From Delphinapterus leucas (Eukaryota; Chordata; Mammalia; Artiodactyla; Monodontidae): a DNA stretch of 64,000 nt. Positions 45,641-58,291 of the stretch are shown piece by piece (position 1 is the first letter of the stretch; each line of letters begins with the position of its first letter). The notes below the pieces were generated by a model. That model ran no database searches, was not told the DNA's origin, and saw only the letters and a list, made by a program, of their open reading frames with translations. Both the position numbers and the translations under genes were made by a program. The DNA lies in the NCBI RefSeq assembly GCF_002288925.2, contig NW_022098037.1, forward strand, positions 5,326,632-5,390,631. Direction: 5' to 3'.

Positions 45641-46319
45641 ACAACTAATAATGATGATAATAGTAATAATAACAATAAATTATACATGCACTTTAAAGAA
45701 CTTTCATATATATTAATTCTTAACACAACCCTACAAAATAAAAAATTGCTAACTTTACCCAGCCTTACTTTTTCAAAAGTGAAACTATTGAAAAAGTTAA
45801 CTACTGGCTAACAAAGGAGTTATTAGCCAGTCTTCTACCATTTTTTGATATTAAATATTAAAGTAACAAAATGTACTGGGTTATTTACATGCCCTACACA
45901 TCAACAAGAATCAATATGCACATGCTTCTGCACCGACTCTAAACCAGAATTTCTTGAGCCAGATATTATCTGGATTCCTATCTTCTCACAAAATGTCAAC
46001 ACACTGACTTTCTCAATATAAAGCTCGTATTTAACCCATATTTGACCAAAGATGCTGAGCTGTTTCTCACTTACTACCAATGTTTCATTTAAGAATATGA
46101 AGTTTCCTGAGAGGCTGCCACTTCTAATCATATAGGAATGACCTGCCACTGCCTCAAGGCAGAATATTAGTGCAGAAGGGAACATTCAATAAGTACTTAC
46201 TGAGGATTCACTATTCCGACACATACACTGGCAAGCAGTATACTCAAGGTTTTTGCCTTTCTGAAATATTCAGTTTAGTTGGTGAAGAGTGAATACAGTA
46301 GGGGTTCTTAATCCAGATC

Positions 46320-46570
46320 TTCTTTGAAATAGGGACTTTTGAGCTGATATCTAAAGGATGAGTAATAGAAGTTAACTAGGCGAGGAAAAGAAGGGGTCAG
46401 GAAATAAAGCGTATTCCAAGTAGAGGGAATAAAACATATAAAGGTTCTGAGGCAGGAGAGAGCATGGTATAAAGTGGAAGTGAAAAAGATCAGCATCTGG
46501 TATGTAGCAAGAGAGCCAGGGGAGCAGAAGATAACTCTGGAAGGACAAAGAGAGGACTGATTACACAAGG
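46320..46570 (+). repeat. Ancient dispersed repeat, family unassigned
   Basis: atatctaaaggatgagtaat, gaggcaggagagagcatggt and ttacacaaggccttgacc are shared in type with 49380-50060 and are common in mammalian genomes. I cannot name the family. Confidence 0.35.
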
Positions 46571-46574
46571 CCTT

Positions 46575-47040
46575 GACCATTTTATTCATTCATTCATTCA
46601 ATAAATTTTAACTGATTACCTATAATTTAAAAGGCACTAGGCAGGGCGGGCTTTCCTGGTGGCACAGTGGTTAAGAATCCACCTGCCAGTGCAGGGGACA
46701 GGGGTTCGAACTCTGGTCCGGGAGATCCCACATGCCGCAGAGCAACTAAGCCCATGCGCCACAATTATTGAGCCTGCGCTCTAGAGCCCATGAGCCACAG
46801 CTACTGAGCCCACGTGCCTAGAGCCCGTGTTCCGCAACAAGAGAAGCCACCGCAAAGAGAAGCCGGCACACCGCAACAAAGAGTAGCCCCCGCTCACCAC
46901 AACTAGAGAAAGCCTGCGTGCAGCAATAAAGACCCAATGGAGCCAAAAATAAATAAATATTTTTTTAAATAAATAAAAGGCACTGGGGATTTGAGAGTAA
47001 ACAAAATAGATAAAAATCTCTTCCTTCATGGAGCTTAACT
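46575..47040 (-). repeat. L2 remnant split by a SINE
   Basis: ttcattcattcattcaataa before the SINE and cactggggatttgagagtaa with tcttccttcatggagcttaa after it are L2 antisense. Confidence 0.6.
46648..46973 (+). mobile_element. CHR-type SINE (long form)
   Basis: gggctttcctggtggcacag head and gagccaaaaataaataaata tail. Flanked by taaaaggcact on both sides (about 46628-46638 and 46974-46984). Confidence 0.88.
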
Positions 47041-47447
47041 GGGGGGGTGGAACACAGAGAATTAAGAAATAAGTTAAATATATAATAAGTCAGATTCAAA
47101 GTGAAGAGGTACTCCTTATAGTTGAAATAAGAAATACAAATTTAAGTATATTGTTTAACCTCACAAATGTAAGCAATGGAAAAACTAACAATAGTGATAT
47201 AATTTATTAGGTATTGTAGGTCGGGAAAATTTGGAGTGGTTAATTTAGTAAAATCCTTACCTATCTTAGCAGTAAGTGAGTATGCAAGATCTAACACTGA
47301 TACATCTAGAATGAACAGCATAAATATATAATTTAGAGCTAGTAGGGTAACAGTGAGGTAAATGCGACTGCCACTGGGGAACAAGATTGGAGGGATCAGG
47401 AAAGGATGGGTTGGAGGCTTGTTGCTTTTTGTGTTCAGCCCGCTTGA

Positions 47448-47540
47448 ATTCATTCATTCATTTATATAACAAATATTTGTTGTGTGCCAAAAATGTGCCA
47501 GACACATAAATGAAACAGATGAGTGGGGGAGACAGGGTAT
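47448..47540 (-). repeat. L2 remnant
   Basis: aattcattcattcatttata and tttgttgtgtgccaaaaatg are L2 antisense. Confidence 0.5.
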
Positions 47541-48349
47541 TTTCTACCACAACAATGCCAAAATTTGAAACTGAATATTAGGCAGCCTTGTTCTTAAAAT
47601 TTATTAGGCAATTGATGCCAACATTTTGCTCCCCTCTTCTCTTACCCTTCCTCTTACATTGTCATTCTGTAACACAAACTTTTCAGTCATCTGCTACCCA
47701 CACCCAGTCTTGTTTTTTGGTGTTGTGGGGAACTTATGAATGGCGCAGTAAAGGAGAACTCTTACCTGTCCTATCTTTCCCCTCCAATGGCATGGCTAGG
47801 AGAGGTCCCAGGATTTCTGTGGAGGGGATTTGTGGTTGTTGAGTTCCAGGTAGTTATGAGACACTGCAGTGAGCTGAAGCAGCAAGGATGATAAGCATAC
47901 TGAGCAGACTACTTTGGAGCCGGAATGAGAAAAGCTGTCTCTTTTTCTATATATTCAGGTACCAGAGCAGTGCATATAGAACCACCTGGGAGCGCTTAAA
48001 AAACTCAATGCCCAGGCACAACCCCCTCCCTTCCCACCCTCACCACTACCAATTAAATTAAAAAGTCTCTGGCAAAGGGACCTCAGGCACATGATTCAAA
48101 TCATTAACATACAGTTCATAAGCGATTTCTGCACAGTTGATTGAGTTAAAAAATTAGAGCTTCAAACCACTTTTCATTCTGATATTCATAATATAAAGTC
48201 CAAGAAAGAACAACACTGACTTCCTTGACTTTATAATACATAGTTATAGTGTAAATAGAAAATGTATAGCTTTTATTTCATGAATAAGGTTAATTCTGTG
48301 GTCAAAAGCCCCCCCACACACCAGCAAACATACTAGTTTACAGTTCTAA

Positions 48350-48540
48350 TCTCACCTCTTACCCTCAGTGTCCCCATGCTGTTCTCCAAACATACCAGGC
48401 AAGCTCTCCTCCTTAGAATTTTTCACTGGCTGCTCCTACTGCCTGCAACACTATTTCCACCATATCCATAAGGCTAAGTCCCTTACCACCTTAGAGTCTA
48501 CTCAAATATTACCTCCTCAATGAGGCTGCTGATGAAACAA
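48350..48540 (+). repeat. L2 remnant
   Basis: tttttcactggctgctccta, cataaggctaagtcccttac and caatgaggctgctgatgaaa fit the L2 3' part. Confidence 0.5.
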
Positions 48541-48675
48541 AATTATTTTAAGGCAGGAAAAAAAATTTAACATGAAATTTTCTCTGCTGTTTGAGCCACT
48601 ATACCTTCTCCTTAGTGTGCATTGTGCATCTGCATTATACAGTAACTAGATTCCCTATTAAGACGCAGGAACATC

Positions 48676-48677
<2 letters not shown>

Positions 48678-48713
<36 letters not shown>
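48678..48713. repeat. (CA)n microsatellite
   Basis: About 17 uninterrupted CA units. Confidence 0.95.
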
Positions 48714-48714
<1 letters not shown>

Positions 48715-48724
48715 CAATTTCCTG

Positions 48725-49010
48725 CTGGCATCAGCAAGGAAACTCCTTAGGAGATAGCATTCCCTCCGTAATCATGTAAGGGGTTATGATGACCCACTAC
48801 TCACTTTGTTGAACTATGTAAACTGTCAATGCCACCTTGATGTTTAACCCTTTGATGTATAACCCTTTGTCTCAAAAACTTATATAACTGTGCTTTGACC
48901 TCTAATGGGCAGAACAGTCCTCAGAGCTTTCTGAAAGACTATCTCCCTAGTTATAATTTTCAGATTGGCTTGAATAAAATTTCCCATTTCTTTCTTGAAA
49001 AAAAAAAAGT
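48725..49010 (+). repeat. Possible LTR-like fragment
   Basis: aacttatataactgtgcttt followed about 75 bp later by cagattggcttgaataaaat, with a poly-A run after it, looks like a promoter/poly-A signal arrangement of an LTR or an old retroposed end. No coding sequence. Assignment is a guess. Confidence 0.25.
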
Positions 49011-49099
49011 CAGATTCTGATAACTGTGGAAAAAACAAAGCGAAAGTAAGATAGGAGGTGCAAGCAGAGGACCTTTTAATTTTTAAAAGAGCAGACAGG

Positions 49100-49314
49100 G
49101 GGCTTCCCTGGTGGCGCAGTGGTTGAGAGTGCGCCTGCCGATGCAGGGGACATGGGTTCATGCCCTGGTCCGGGAAGATCCCACATGCCGCGGAGCGGCT
49201 GGGCCCGTGAGCCATGGCCGCTGAGCCTGCGTGTCCGGAGCCTACGCTCCAAAACGGGAAGGGCCACAGCAGTGAGAGGCCCACATACTGAAAAAACAAA
49301 ACAAAACAAAACAA
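49100..49314 (+). mobile_element. CHR-type cetacean SINE (short form)
   Basis: Full-length with an (AAAAC)n tail. 15-bp target-site duplication aaaagag(c/t)agacagg at 49085-49099 and 49315-49329, one mismatch. Confidence 0.92.
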
Positions 49315-49379
49315 AAAAGAGTAGACAGGAAAAGCCTCATTAAAAAGATGACATTTGGGCAAAGAACTGAAGAAAGCCA

Positions 49380-50060
49380 AGGAGCTAGCTATGCAAATAT
49401 CTGGAGGAAGAATGCTCTAGGCAGAGGAAAAGCTAAGGGCAAAAACTGAGGTAGGAACATGCTTGGCAGGTCTGAGGAATAGCAAGAAGGCCAATGTGAT
49501 TGGAGGAAATGAACAAGAGCAAAAATGAAAGGAGATGAGGTTAGAGAAATAACAAGGGCCAGATCATGTGAGGCCTTTTAAGCCACTCTAAGGACTCTCT
49601 GGCTTTTACTCTGAGTAAAAATGAGAGTGACTGGAGATGGTTTCTGACAAGAACAGGGAGTTTTAAAGGATGGCTCTATTGAGAATAGATAAAAGAAGGA
49701 CATGGACAGAAGCAGGGAGCCCAGACAGAAGGTTATTGCAATAAGACAGGTAAGAGAAGATGTTGCCTTGGACCAAGATGGAAGAGTAGGAAGTGGTGAG
49801 AAGGGAACAATTCTAGACATATTCTGAAGGTAAAGCCAACGGGATTTGATAGTACAGATTGAAGTCAAGGATGGCTCCAAGGTTTTTGATCTAAGCAAAC
49901 AGAAGGATAGAGCCACCATTTATTGAGGTAAAGAGACAGAGGGAGAAATAAGCTTGGGATTAAGGATCAGAATTTAGGCTTGGAATAGTTTAATTAAGAG
50001 ATGCTTATTAGATATCCAAGAGGAGATACCAATTAGGTAGCTGGATATTCAAATCTTATT
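49380..50060 (+). repeat. Ancient dispersed repeat, family unassigned
   Basis: gatcatgtgaggccttttaa, ctggcttttactctgagtaa, ggttattgcaataagacagg and caaggatggctccaaggttt occur in an order I have seen in many mammalian introns. Confidence 0.45.
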
Positions 50061-50959
50061 CAGTAGTTGCAGATACAAATTTAATAATCACCAATGTTAT
50101 ATATGGTATTTACAATTGCAAGATGGAGACAAAAATGAAATGGCTCAAGGACTGTGGTCAAGGACCACTAAGAGGCCAAGTAACCAATAAAGGCGATTAA
50201 GAAGGAAGGGCCAGTGAGGTAGGAGAGAAATCGTTTTTGTTAGGTGAGAGAAAATTCAGCAGGCTTGTATGTTGACGACCATGATGCAGAGAAAAGAAAA
50301 CTACTGATGGACAGACAATGGATGGAATAAAATCCTTGATTAGAAGACATCACACAGAGTACACAAGAAGAGGGACTGGCTTTGAACAGTTTTGATTTTG
50401 GAAAGCATATTAATACTCTATATATGCAAAAAATAAAATAAGAAAGAATGTGAAGAGGGGAAATGCCTAAAACTGAAAGCGACCTGAAACAAATGAACCT
50501 AATTGTATTAAAAAATACTGTAACCATATTCAAGGGGAAGATAGGAAGAAAGGACAGAGGGATAGATGGACAAAAACTAATCTGATTAACTCATGAATAC
50601 ATTTGACTATATATCCTTAGTGTTGGGCAAGGAGGGGTGATTAGTGGAGAAATCAGGCAACATCTTAATGGTCTATGGTACAAGAATGTTCATCTCAATG
50701 ATATTTACAAAAGGAAAAAAGTGAAAGCACTCCATAATAATCCCTTTAATTATGAAACATTATGCCTACATATATATCAAGCAATACGTGTTGAGAATTA
50801 TATAAAGAAATGGTTATACTATAGTGCCTGGTGAAAATTCAAGGTTCAAAATTATATACTGTGATTTCAATATGCAAAAGTGGAAGATGGAAAGATTAAA
50901 ATGTTATTCACAAGAAATTCTATCTTCAATTTAGTTCATACCAAAGGGACAACATGTGC

Positions 50960-51190
50960 AAGGAGCATGGACCTTATTTAAAGTCAGACAAACAAATGTG
51001 AATTCTAGTTTAGCCACCTACTGTGACACCCCTCTGCCTCAATTTCCTCATCTGTAAAATGGAGAAAAAACTCAAAAAATGTGCAACTCAAAAAATTTTA
51101 GTGAGGATTAAAGATAATATGTAAAGTATTAAAGATAATATGTAAAGTATCTGATACAAAACAGATATCCAATTAAGAGTTATCTTTCTC
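50960..51190 (+). repeat. MIR SINE remnant with short internal duplication
   Basis: tgcctcaatttcctcatctg and taaaatggagaaaa are the MIR core; taaagataatatgtaaagta is then repeated twice in tandem (51110-51151). Confidence 0.6.
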
Positions 51191-51270
51191 CTGACCTGCT
51201 TTTTATTGAGTTTAAATCATGAAGGCATTGATTATAGTTTTAACAGGAGCAATATCAAAAGTTCAAGCTT

Positions 51271-51525
51271 GGGGGGACTTCCCTGGTGGCGCTGTGGATA
51301 AGACTCCGTGCTCCCAGTGCAGGGGAACCAGGTTCTATCTCTGGTCAGGGAACTAGATCCCACATGCATGCCGCAACTAAGAATTTGCATGCTACAACTA
51401 AGGAGCCCACGTGCAAGGAACCAGCAAGCCACAATTAAGGAGCCCTGGAGCCACTACTAAGAAGCCTGCCTGCTGCAACTAAGACCCAGCGCAACCAAAT
51501 AGATAAATATTAAAAAAAAAAAAAA
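51271..51525 (+). mobile_element. CHR/Bov-tA-like SINE (first of a nested pair)
   Basis: ggggggacttccctggtggc head, actaaggagcccacgtgcaa body and a 13-A tail. Confidence 0.85.
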
Positions 51526-51534
51526 TTCATGCTT

Positions 51535-51643
51535 CGGAATTCCCTTGTAGTCCAAAATCTGCACTTTCACCACCGAGGGTGCGGGATCAATCCCTTTTCA
51601 GGGAACTAAGATCCCGCAAGGGGTGCAGCCAAAAAAACCCCAA
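51535..51643 (+). mobile_element. Short Bov-tA-like SINE (second of the pair)
   Basis: ggaattcccttgtagtccaa head and ggggtgcagccaaaaaaacc tail. The outer direct repeat aaaagttcaagctt (51257-51270, 51644-51657) encloses both SINEs; ttcatgctt between them is the decayed inner copy. Confidence 0.8.
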
Positions 51644-53105
51644 AAAAGTTCAAGCTTATCCAAACAGTACTTTAAAATGGCAGAGCGGTGGAGCTAATCT
51701 TGAAACATATTAATACTGCTCATCTATTAAAATATTTTAAAGAGGAAGCTGAAGATGTATTGGTAACTGTCACATCCACAGCTATTAGAGAGTTGGTTTC
51801 TTATACTGGGTAGGCCGTGGACATATCAAATTATTTATCTTCTATTATTCATACATGAGGCTTTCATTTAACATATATTTCAGTTTTGCACAAATATTTC
51901 CCAATCATTTATTAATATAATTATGTTCCTTCCAAAAACAGAGAGAGGAGGATGGTTTTTCAGTCACATTTGTTAACTTAATTGATAGAGGAAAAGCACA
52001 CTTTCAATAAGTGTACACTAAGTAAACAAAGGGACTAAAACCCACAAAATAACATTAAGGCATGGACTAGCTATGTGTCTACCTATGCTTTGTCCAAGTG
52101 TTGCTATAGGCTCTTTGGACTAAATTGCCATGTGAAATCTCCAGATAATTGTATTATTCTACTAAATATTCTACTAATATTAGAAGGGTTATAATACTGG
52201 GCCTGATCCTAAAGAGAATAAATTATTATCTGAAGTAAACCTCTTCAGTTCACTAAAGACTCATTTAAAGTTCTAAAAGTTATATAAACATTTTAAAACA
52301 AACTTTTTAAAAAATGGTAGAAATCTAGGTCAATGAATTAAACTTCTAAATAATTAATTATTTGGTGGAGATAAGAGTGGAGTGGGAGAATGGAAGCATG
52401 AAATCTATATAAAACCGAAGTAGACATGTTAAAGACTCAAAATGAGGATAAAAAAGAAAGCTGATTGACTTGAATATGTCAAAGTCATAACAACTGTACA
52501 GAAGAAAGTCATAACACATAATAAAGATAAAATTGGCACAATTCTTACTGAATTTATTTTTAAAATTCAGAACACACAATAATGTTCCATTACTATGTAC
52601 ATTATGGCATGTAAAGAGGTTTATTTTAAAGTAAACATGTGTTCTTTATTTTAACATTAGTATTATATGAAATAAATTTTAAATGTGGATGTACATATTT
52701 TATTGGTTAACTATATTTTTAACAATGTAACAATTTTAAAGCTAACTTAAAACATGCAAACAGGCTTCCATTTTTCCAAAATCTTCTTTAATTACATGTA
52801 ATACATGAAAATAAATTTACTAGGTTTTTCATTAGTAACAACAAAATAGCTAAGTAGAGGAATAAAATTTCCAGGCAAATGGAAAGGAAAGGTTTGATTT
52901 AGATTACACATTTTACAGTTAATACATAATTAGAGTCTAAATTATGTGTAGAGCACTGTACACGGTAAAATTTAGGGCAAAACAAGTAAGTCAGTCCATA
53001 TAATCAAGATTTATAATTTGCTTAAGGGAACACAGCACAAATGCACGAAAAGTCAAGAATCGCAGCTCTGCAAGAAGAAAAATGCCACTTAACACTTAAC
53101 CTCTC

Positions 53106-53599
53106 GTGGATGACCTAGAGTCTGTCATACAGAGTGAAGTAAGTCAGAAAGAGAAAAACAAGTACTGTAGGCTAACACATATATATGGAATCTAAAAAAA
53201 ATAAATTAAAAAAAATGGTTCTGTAGAACCTAGGGGCAGGACAGGAATAAATATGCAGACGTAGAGAATGGACTTGAAGACACGGGGAGGGGAAAGGGTA
53301 AACTGGGACGAAGTGAGAGAGTGGCATGGACATATATACACTACCAAATGTAAAATAGATAGCTAGTGGGAAGCAGCCGCATATCACAGCAAGATCAGCT
53401 TGATGCTTTGTGACCACCTAGAGGGGTGGGATAGGGAGGGTGGGAGGGAGGGAGACGCAAGAGGGAAGAGATATGGGAACATATGCATACCTATAGCTGA
53501 TTCACTTTGTTATATAGCAGAAACTAACACAATAATGTAAAGCAATTATACATCAATAAAGATGTTAAAAAAAAAATTGCATCCCCCTTCAAAAAAAAT
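53106..53599 (+). mobile_element. 5'-truncated L1 3' end
   Basis: Starts in the last ORF2 bases (gacctagagtctgtcataca) and ends at catcaataaagatgttaaaa plus an A-rich tail. Perfect 12-bp target-site duplication acttaacctctc at 53094-53105 and 53600-53611. Confidence 0.92.
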
Positions 53600-53611
53600 A
53601 CTTAACCTCTC

Positions 53612-53957
53612 AGACTTCCCTGGTTGCACAGCGGTTAAGAATCTGCCTGCCAATGCAGGGGACACAGGTTTGATCCCTGGTCCAGGAAGATCCCACATGC
53701 AGCAGAGCAACTAAGCCCATTGCACCACAACTTCTGAGCCTGTGCTCTAGAGCCCGCAATCCACAACTACTGAGCCCGCGTGCCACAACTACTGAAGCCC
53801 ACGCGCCTAAAGCCTAGAGCCTGCAACAAGAGAAGCCACCTCAATGAGAAGCCCATGCACCGCAACGAAGAGCAGCCCCCACTTGCCGCATCTAGAGAAA
53901 GCCTGCGTGCAGCAACAAAAACCCAATGCAGCCAAACATAAAATAAATAAAATAAAT
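53612..53957 (+). mobile_element. CHR-type SINE (long form), arm of an inverted pair
   Basis: agacttccctggttgcacag head, ccacaactactgagcccgcg modules and a (AAATA)n tail. Confidence 0.9.
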
Positions 53958-53966
53958 TTTTATTTA

Positions 53967-54299
53967 TTTATTTATTTATGGCTGCATTGGGTCTTGTTGC
54001 TGCATGTGGGCTCTCCCCAGTTGCGGCAAGCAGGGGCTGCTCCTCGCCACAGTGCGCACGCTTCTCACTGCAGTGATCTCTCCCACTGCAGAGCACGGGT
54101 CCCAGGCGCACAGGCTTCAGTAGTTTTGGCACCCGGGCTCAGTAGTTGTGGCTTGCGGGCTCTAGAGCTCAGGCTCAGTAGTTGAGGCGCCCAGGCCCAG
54201 CTGCTCTGCAGCATGTGGGATCCTCCTGGACCAGGGCTCAAACCCACGTTCCCAGCACTGGCAGGCAGATTCTCAACCACTGCACCACCAGGGAAGGCC
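53967..54299 (-). mobile_element. CHR-type SINE (long form), opposite arm of the pair
   Basis: Minus-strand copy inserted in the tail of the preceding SINE. Perfect 18-bp target-site duplication aaaataaatttttattta at 53949-53966 and 54300-54317. Confidence 0.93.
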
Positions 54300-54328
54300 A
54301 AAATAAATTTTTATTTAAAAAAATAAAT

Positions 54329-54556
54329 AGGGCTTCCCTGGTTGCGCAGTGGTTGGGGGTCCGCCTGCCGATGCGGGGGGCGTGGGGTCGTGCCCCGGTC
54401 TGGGAGGGTCCCGTATGCCGCGGGGCGGCTGGGCCCGTGAGCCATGGCTGCTGGGCCTGCGTGTCCGGAGCCTGTGCTCCGCAACGGGAGAGGCCGCAGC
54501 GGTGAGAGGCCCGCGTACCACAAAAATAAATAAATAATAAATAAATAAATAAATAA
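54329..54556 (+). mobile_element. CHR-type cetacean SINE (short form)
   Basis: gggcttccctggttgcgcag head, full G+C-rich body and a (AAATA)n-rich tail. Confidence 0.9.
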
Positions 54557-54754
54557 TCTCTCTATGGCTCAGTTTCCTCATCTGTAAAATGGTGATAATA
54601 ATATTACCCGCCTCATGGGGCTGTTTTGAGGATTAACTGAGTTAGAACATGGAAAATGCCAGGAATTGTCTCTAACACAGAAAATTCACTGATGTTTATA
54701 AATAAAACAAAACAAACACCCCCCTCCCAAAACCAGCCTTTCTAATAAACAGAC

Positions 54755-54778
54755 TTGTTTAAAAAAAAAAAAAAAAAC
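54755..54778. repeat. Poly-A run
   Basis: About 17 consecutive A within an A-rich stretch; no attached element recognised. Confidence 0.8.
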
Positions 54779-55383
54779 AGAAAAGAAAATTCAGTGAGTG
54801 TTACCTACAATAATATGAAGATGCAGGTTAAATAGGAATATGAACAACACAGAGACATTATATAACCAGTGATCAAAATTTTCTAAAAAAAGATTTCTGG
54901 CTTGATAAATCACTAAGTATACAATAGATCATAAATCAGAAAGGTATAAATTATATATCTGATGTTACTGTAAATTTTAGTTATGATTTATTTGAACTTT
55001 CATCAGATCCATTTTATAGCTGTATCATAAAAACAAAGATCATAAAGTTGTTTTATTTGCTAAAGCAAACTGCAACAGATCTGTGAAATGAACCATCTCT
55101 AGATTAAATATAGTATTTGGGGGTAGAATCATAAAATCTTAGTGCTAAAAACAATCTTAGAACATAGCTTATAAACCCTTTTCTGACCTACTTACCTTCT
55201 TCCACAATTCTTTGTATTCAGATAACAGCCCCTCCCTGGGACATTGTTTTAAAACTTCATCAGCTAATATGCATTTCTTGAATTATTCACCTTGTCCTGA
55301 AAGTATTTATGGTTCCTATTATTGTACAGGTTGTTAGAGATTCACATCAATGCCTACTATTCTTCTAAACTTAAGAAGTGGCA

Positions 55384-55420
55384 AAAAAAAAAAAAAAAAA
55401 GAAGAAAGAAAGAAAAAGTA
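55384..55420. repeat. Poly-A / GAAA-rich run
   Basis: 18 A followed by (GAAA)n. Confidence 0.85.
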
Positions 55421-55479
55421 GCTATGCTACTTGATAACATTTTTCTCAAATAACAGTTGTAATTAGAAGTAATCATTCT

Positions 55480-55693
55480 GGGCTTCCCTGGTGGCACAGT
55501 GGTTTAGAGTCCGCCTGCCGATGCAGGGGACACGGGCTCGTACCCCAATCCGGGAAGATCCCACATGCCACGGAGTGGCTAGGCCCGTGAGCCATGGCTG
55601 TTGAGCCCGTGCGTCCGGAGCCTGTGCTCCGCAACGGGAGAGGCCACAACAGTGAGAGGCCTGCGTACCGCAAAAAAAAAAAAAAAAAGAAAG
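55480..55693 (+). mobile_element. CHR-type cetacean SINE (short form)
   Basis: Full-length with an 18-A tail. Duplication aatcattct at 55471-55479 and 55694-55702. Confidence 0.92.
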
Positions 55694-55794
55694 AATCATT
55701 CTCATTCTGATATTTCATGCTATAGCATGAAAAACTAGACTTTACAGGGAATTTTAAAATGCACGTTAAATTGTTTAATTTAAAAGTTTAAAGT

Positions 55795-55905
55795 AGGCAT
55801 ACTTAATCTGAAGTTCTTGGATGGGCTTCAAGGGGTCCAAGATACTTCATAATATTTTCAAAGGGGGTTTTTGGACACCGAAAAGGCTCAGAACCATTGC
55901 TTAAA
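55795..55905 (+). repeat. Degraded hAT-like remnant
   Basis: gaagttcttggatgggcttc, aaggggtccaagatacttca and ggctcagaaccattgc resemble old hAT elements. Weak. Confidence 0.35.
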
Positions 55906-56708
55906 CGTAAATAGCATTAATTGTAACCATCCAGAAAATAAATTACTTCAATACTGTAATTTGATTATTAATATCATTGTTGTTTGATTTAATTAACTTA
56001 TTATAAACAAACACCTCTCAGGGTGCCTACCCAGTTACCACTGATTCTGTCTTCCCAGAGAAAGGCTATAAACATAGGGGAAAGGTGCATACCTAACACA
56101 TGTTATATACTTCCTTGGTTACAGCTGATTTGATCTAGAGAATGACAAGGCATTTAGACTCTTCAATCAGATTTCTTCCTTCAGAAATTTAAAACTAGAA
56201 CACCACCTTAGGATCAAACTGACAAACAATAAAGGAGCAGAACTGAGAAACACAAATCCAACATTTAAGAACTTAAAGATACCATAAAGATTCTTAACCC
56301 ATCATTGTTCCATTCTCTCCAGTTGGGCCTAACTAAAACCGTTGAAATGAACTAGTAATTGAAATCACTAGCTAGTATCTCAAGACTGTGCACCCCTACA
56401 AGGACTGTGTTCTCACTGCATATGAAAAGATATAAAAAGAACCAAAATCTTTATGTAAGCAAATCTAACAACAGCTTCAGCTTGACTTTATTAAAAACAA
56501 TATTTCTAGAAGAGAAAATGCCTAAAGACCACATGGTAAAGCTGTACGAGAGAACATGTTACTGGAGCACGTTCCGAAAATCTGATAGTCTGCCAAGTCC
56601 TTTGGCTAAAAACATTAAGTTATTAATCTGCACCTAATTACACCCTTTCACAGACCATGGGCTTCATCATGCAGCCATAAAGATTCCTCCACTTAAAACT
56701 AAGAAACA

Positions 56709-56912
56709 GGGCTTCCCTGGTGGCGCAGTGGTTTAGAGTCCGCCTGCCGATGCAGGGGACACGGGTTCGTGCCCTGGTCTGGGAAGATCCCACATGCCAC
56801 GGAGTGGCTAGGCCCGTGAGCCATGGCTGCTGAGCCTGTGCGTCCAGAGCCTGTGCTCCGCAGCGGGAGAGGCAACAGCAGTGAGAGGCCCACGTACCGT
56901 AAAAAAAAAAAA
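56709..56912 (+). mobile_element. CHR-type cetacean SINE (short form), recent
   Basis: Full-length with a pure A tail and a perfect 14-bp target-site duplication aaaactaagaaaca (56695-56708, 56913-56926). Confidence 0.94.
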
Positions 56913-58291
56913 AAAACTAAGAAACAAATGAGGTTTTTCTAAAGAAACCCCTATTTCCTTTCTGCCTTACCCAACACCCCAGTTGCACCTCCTTTAACCT
57001 GGCAACCTCCTCTTAAGGCTAGTTGCCTTCTTGCCCCACTCTATGCCTCATTGTCTTCAGGTTCAAGAAGTGAATTAGTTATTTGCAAAATTTTGGATAC
57101 GAGATCAAGAAATAGACTTTACAATCCAGTACACACATACAAAACAAAGTGATAGTTTAATACAGTCTGATATTTTCCATTCTATTTCCTCCTTTCAAAA
57201 TGGTGATTGACTACACTATTTTCACAAGGCAAGCTATGACCCACAGTTTAAGAAACAATACATAAGAAGTACATACATCATGACCAAGTACTTATTCCAG
57301 TAATGAAGGTTGGTTTAACATTCAAAAATCAGCTAATATAATTCACCACATGAAAAGTAAAATCACATCGTGATCTCAATAGAGGCATAAAAAAGCACTG
57401 GACAAAAGTTAACACCATGCATGGAAAAATAATTCTCAATAAACTAGGAACAAAAGAGAACTTCCCCAAAACTACAGGGACTTGTACAAAAACCCTACAA
57501 TTGCGATCATACTTAATGATGAAAGACTAAAATGCTTTTCCCCTAAGACAGAGACAAGGCAAGGATGTCTGCTCTCATCACTTCTATTCAACATTGTACT
57601 GGAGGTTCTACCTGACACAGTAAGGCAAAAAAAAATGAAATAAAGTAATAAAAATAAAAGGCATCCAGTTTAGAAATGAAGTAAAACTGTGTTATTTCCC
57701 AGGTGACATTATCATCTATGTAGAAAATCCTACAAATCTTAAAAAAAACCAAACTACCAGAACTAATAAATGAGTTTAGCGAGGTTACAAGATATAAGAC
57801 CAACATAAAAAATAAAATTAATTAAAGACACAAGAGCCATATGAAAGAGCTCCCAATAGCCAAAGCTGGAAAAACCTGGGCAACAAAATAAATTAAATAT
57901 TATTGGATTATAACTCAAAGTATAAAATAAATATACATCAGTCTACACAGATAAAAAAACATGACTGAATAAGTAAATAACTGGGAGAAAACAGATTAAT
58001 CTCCCACACAGAAAATTTTTCAATAACTTAATAAGATATTCAAACCTTAGGGAACTGCAGAACTCCTCACTCATTTTGTGTGTGCTGCACATAGTATTTC
58101 CTCCTTCCAAAATGTACAGTATGAAAGTGGGGAAGAGAGCAATTTTATAGTGGATAACCTGACAAACACTCTATCAGCCAGGTGATCAAGGTCAATGTCA
58201 ACAATAAGAGATCTAAAGACACATACAGACTGAAAGTGAGAGGATTAAAGAAGGTATTCCACGCACATGGAAATCAAAAGAAAGCCAGAGT

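Larger units (their letters stand above)
53058..54690 (+). repeat. MIR remnant split by four insertions
   Basis: The left half ends gccacttaacacttaacctctc at 53105. The right half resumes near 54557 with tctctatggctcagtttcct and catctgtaaaatggtgataa. Together they make one plus-strand MIR. Confidence 0.75.

Noticed and set aside
53844..54301. Possible CRISPR-like array from repeated cacaactactgagcc units
   Set aside because: These are internal modules of the long-form SINE, irregularly spaced and in a mammalian genome.
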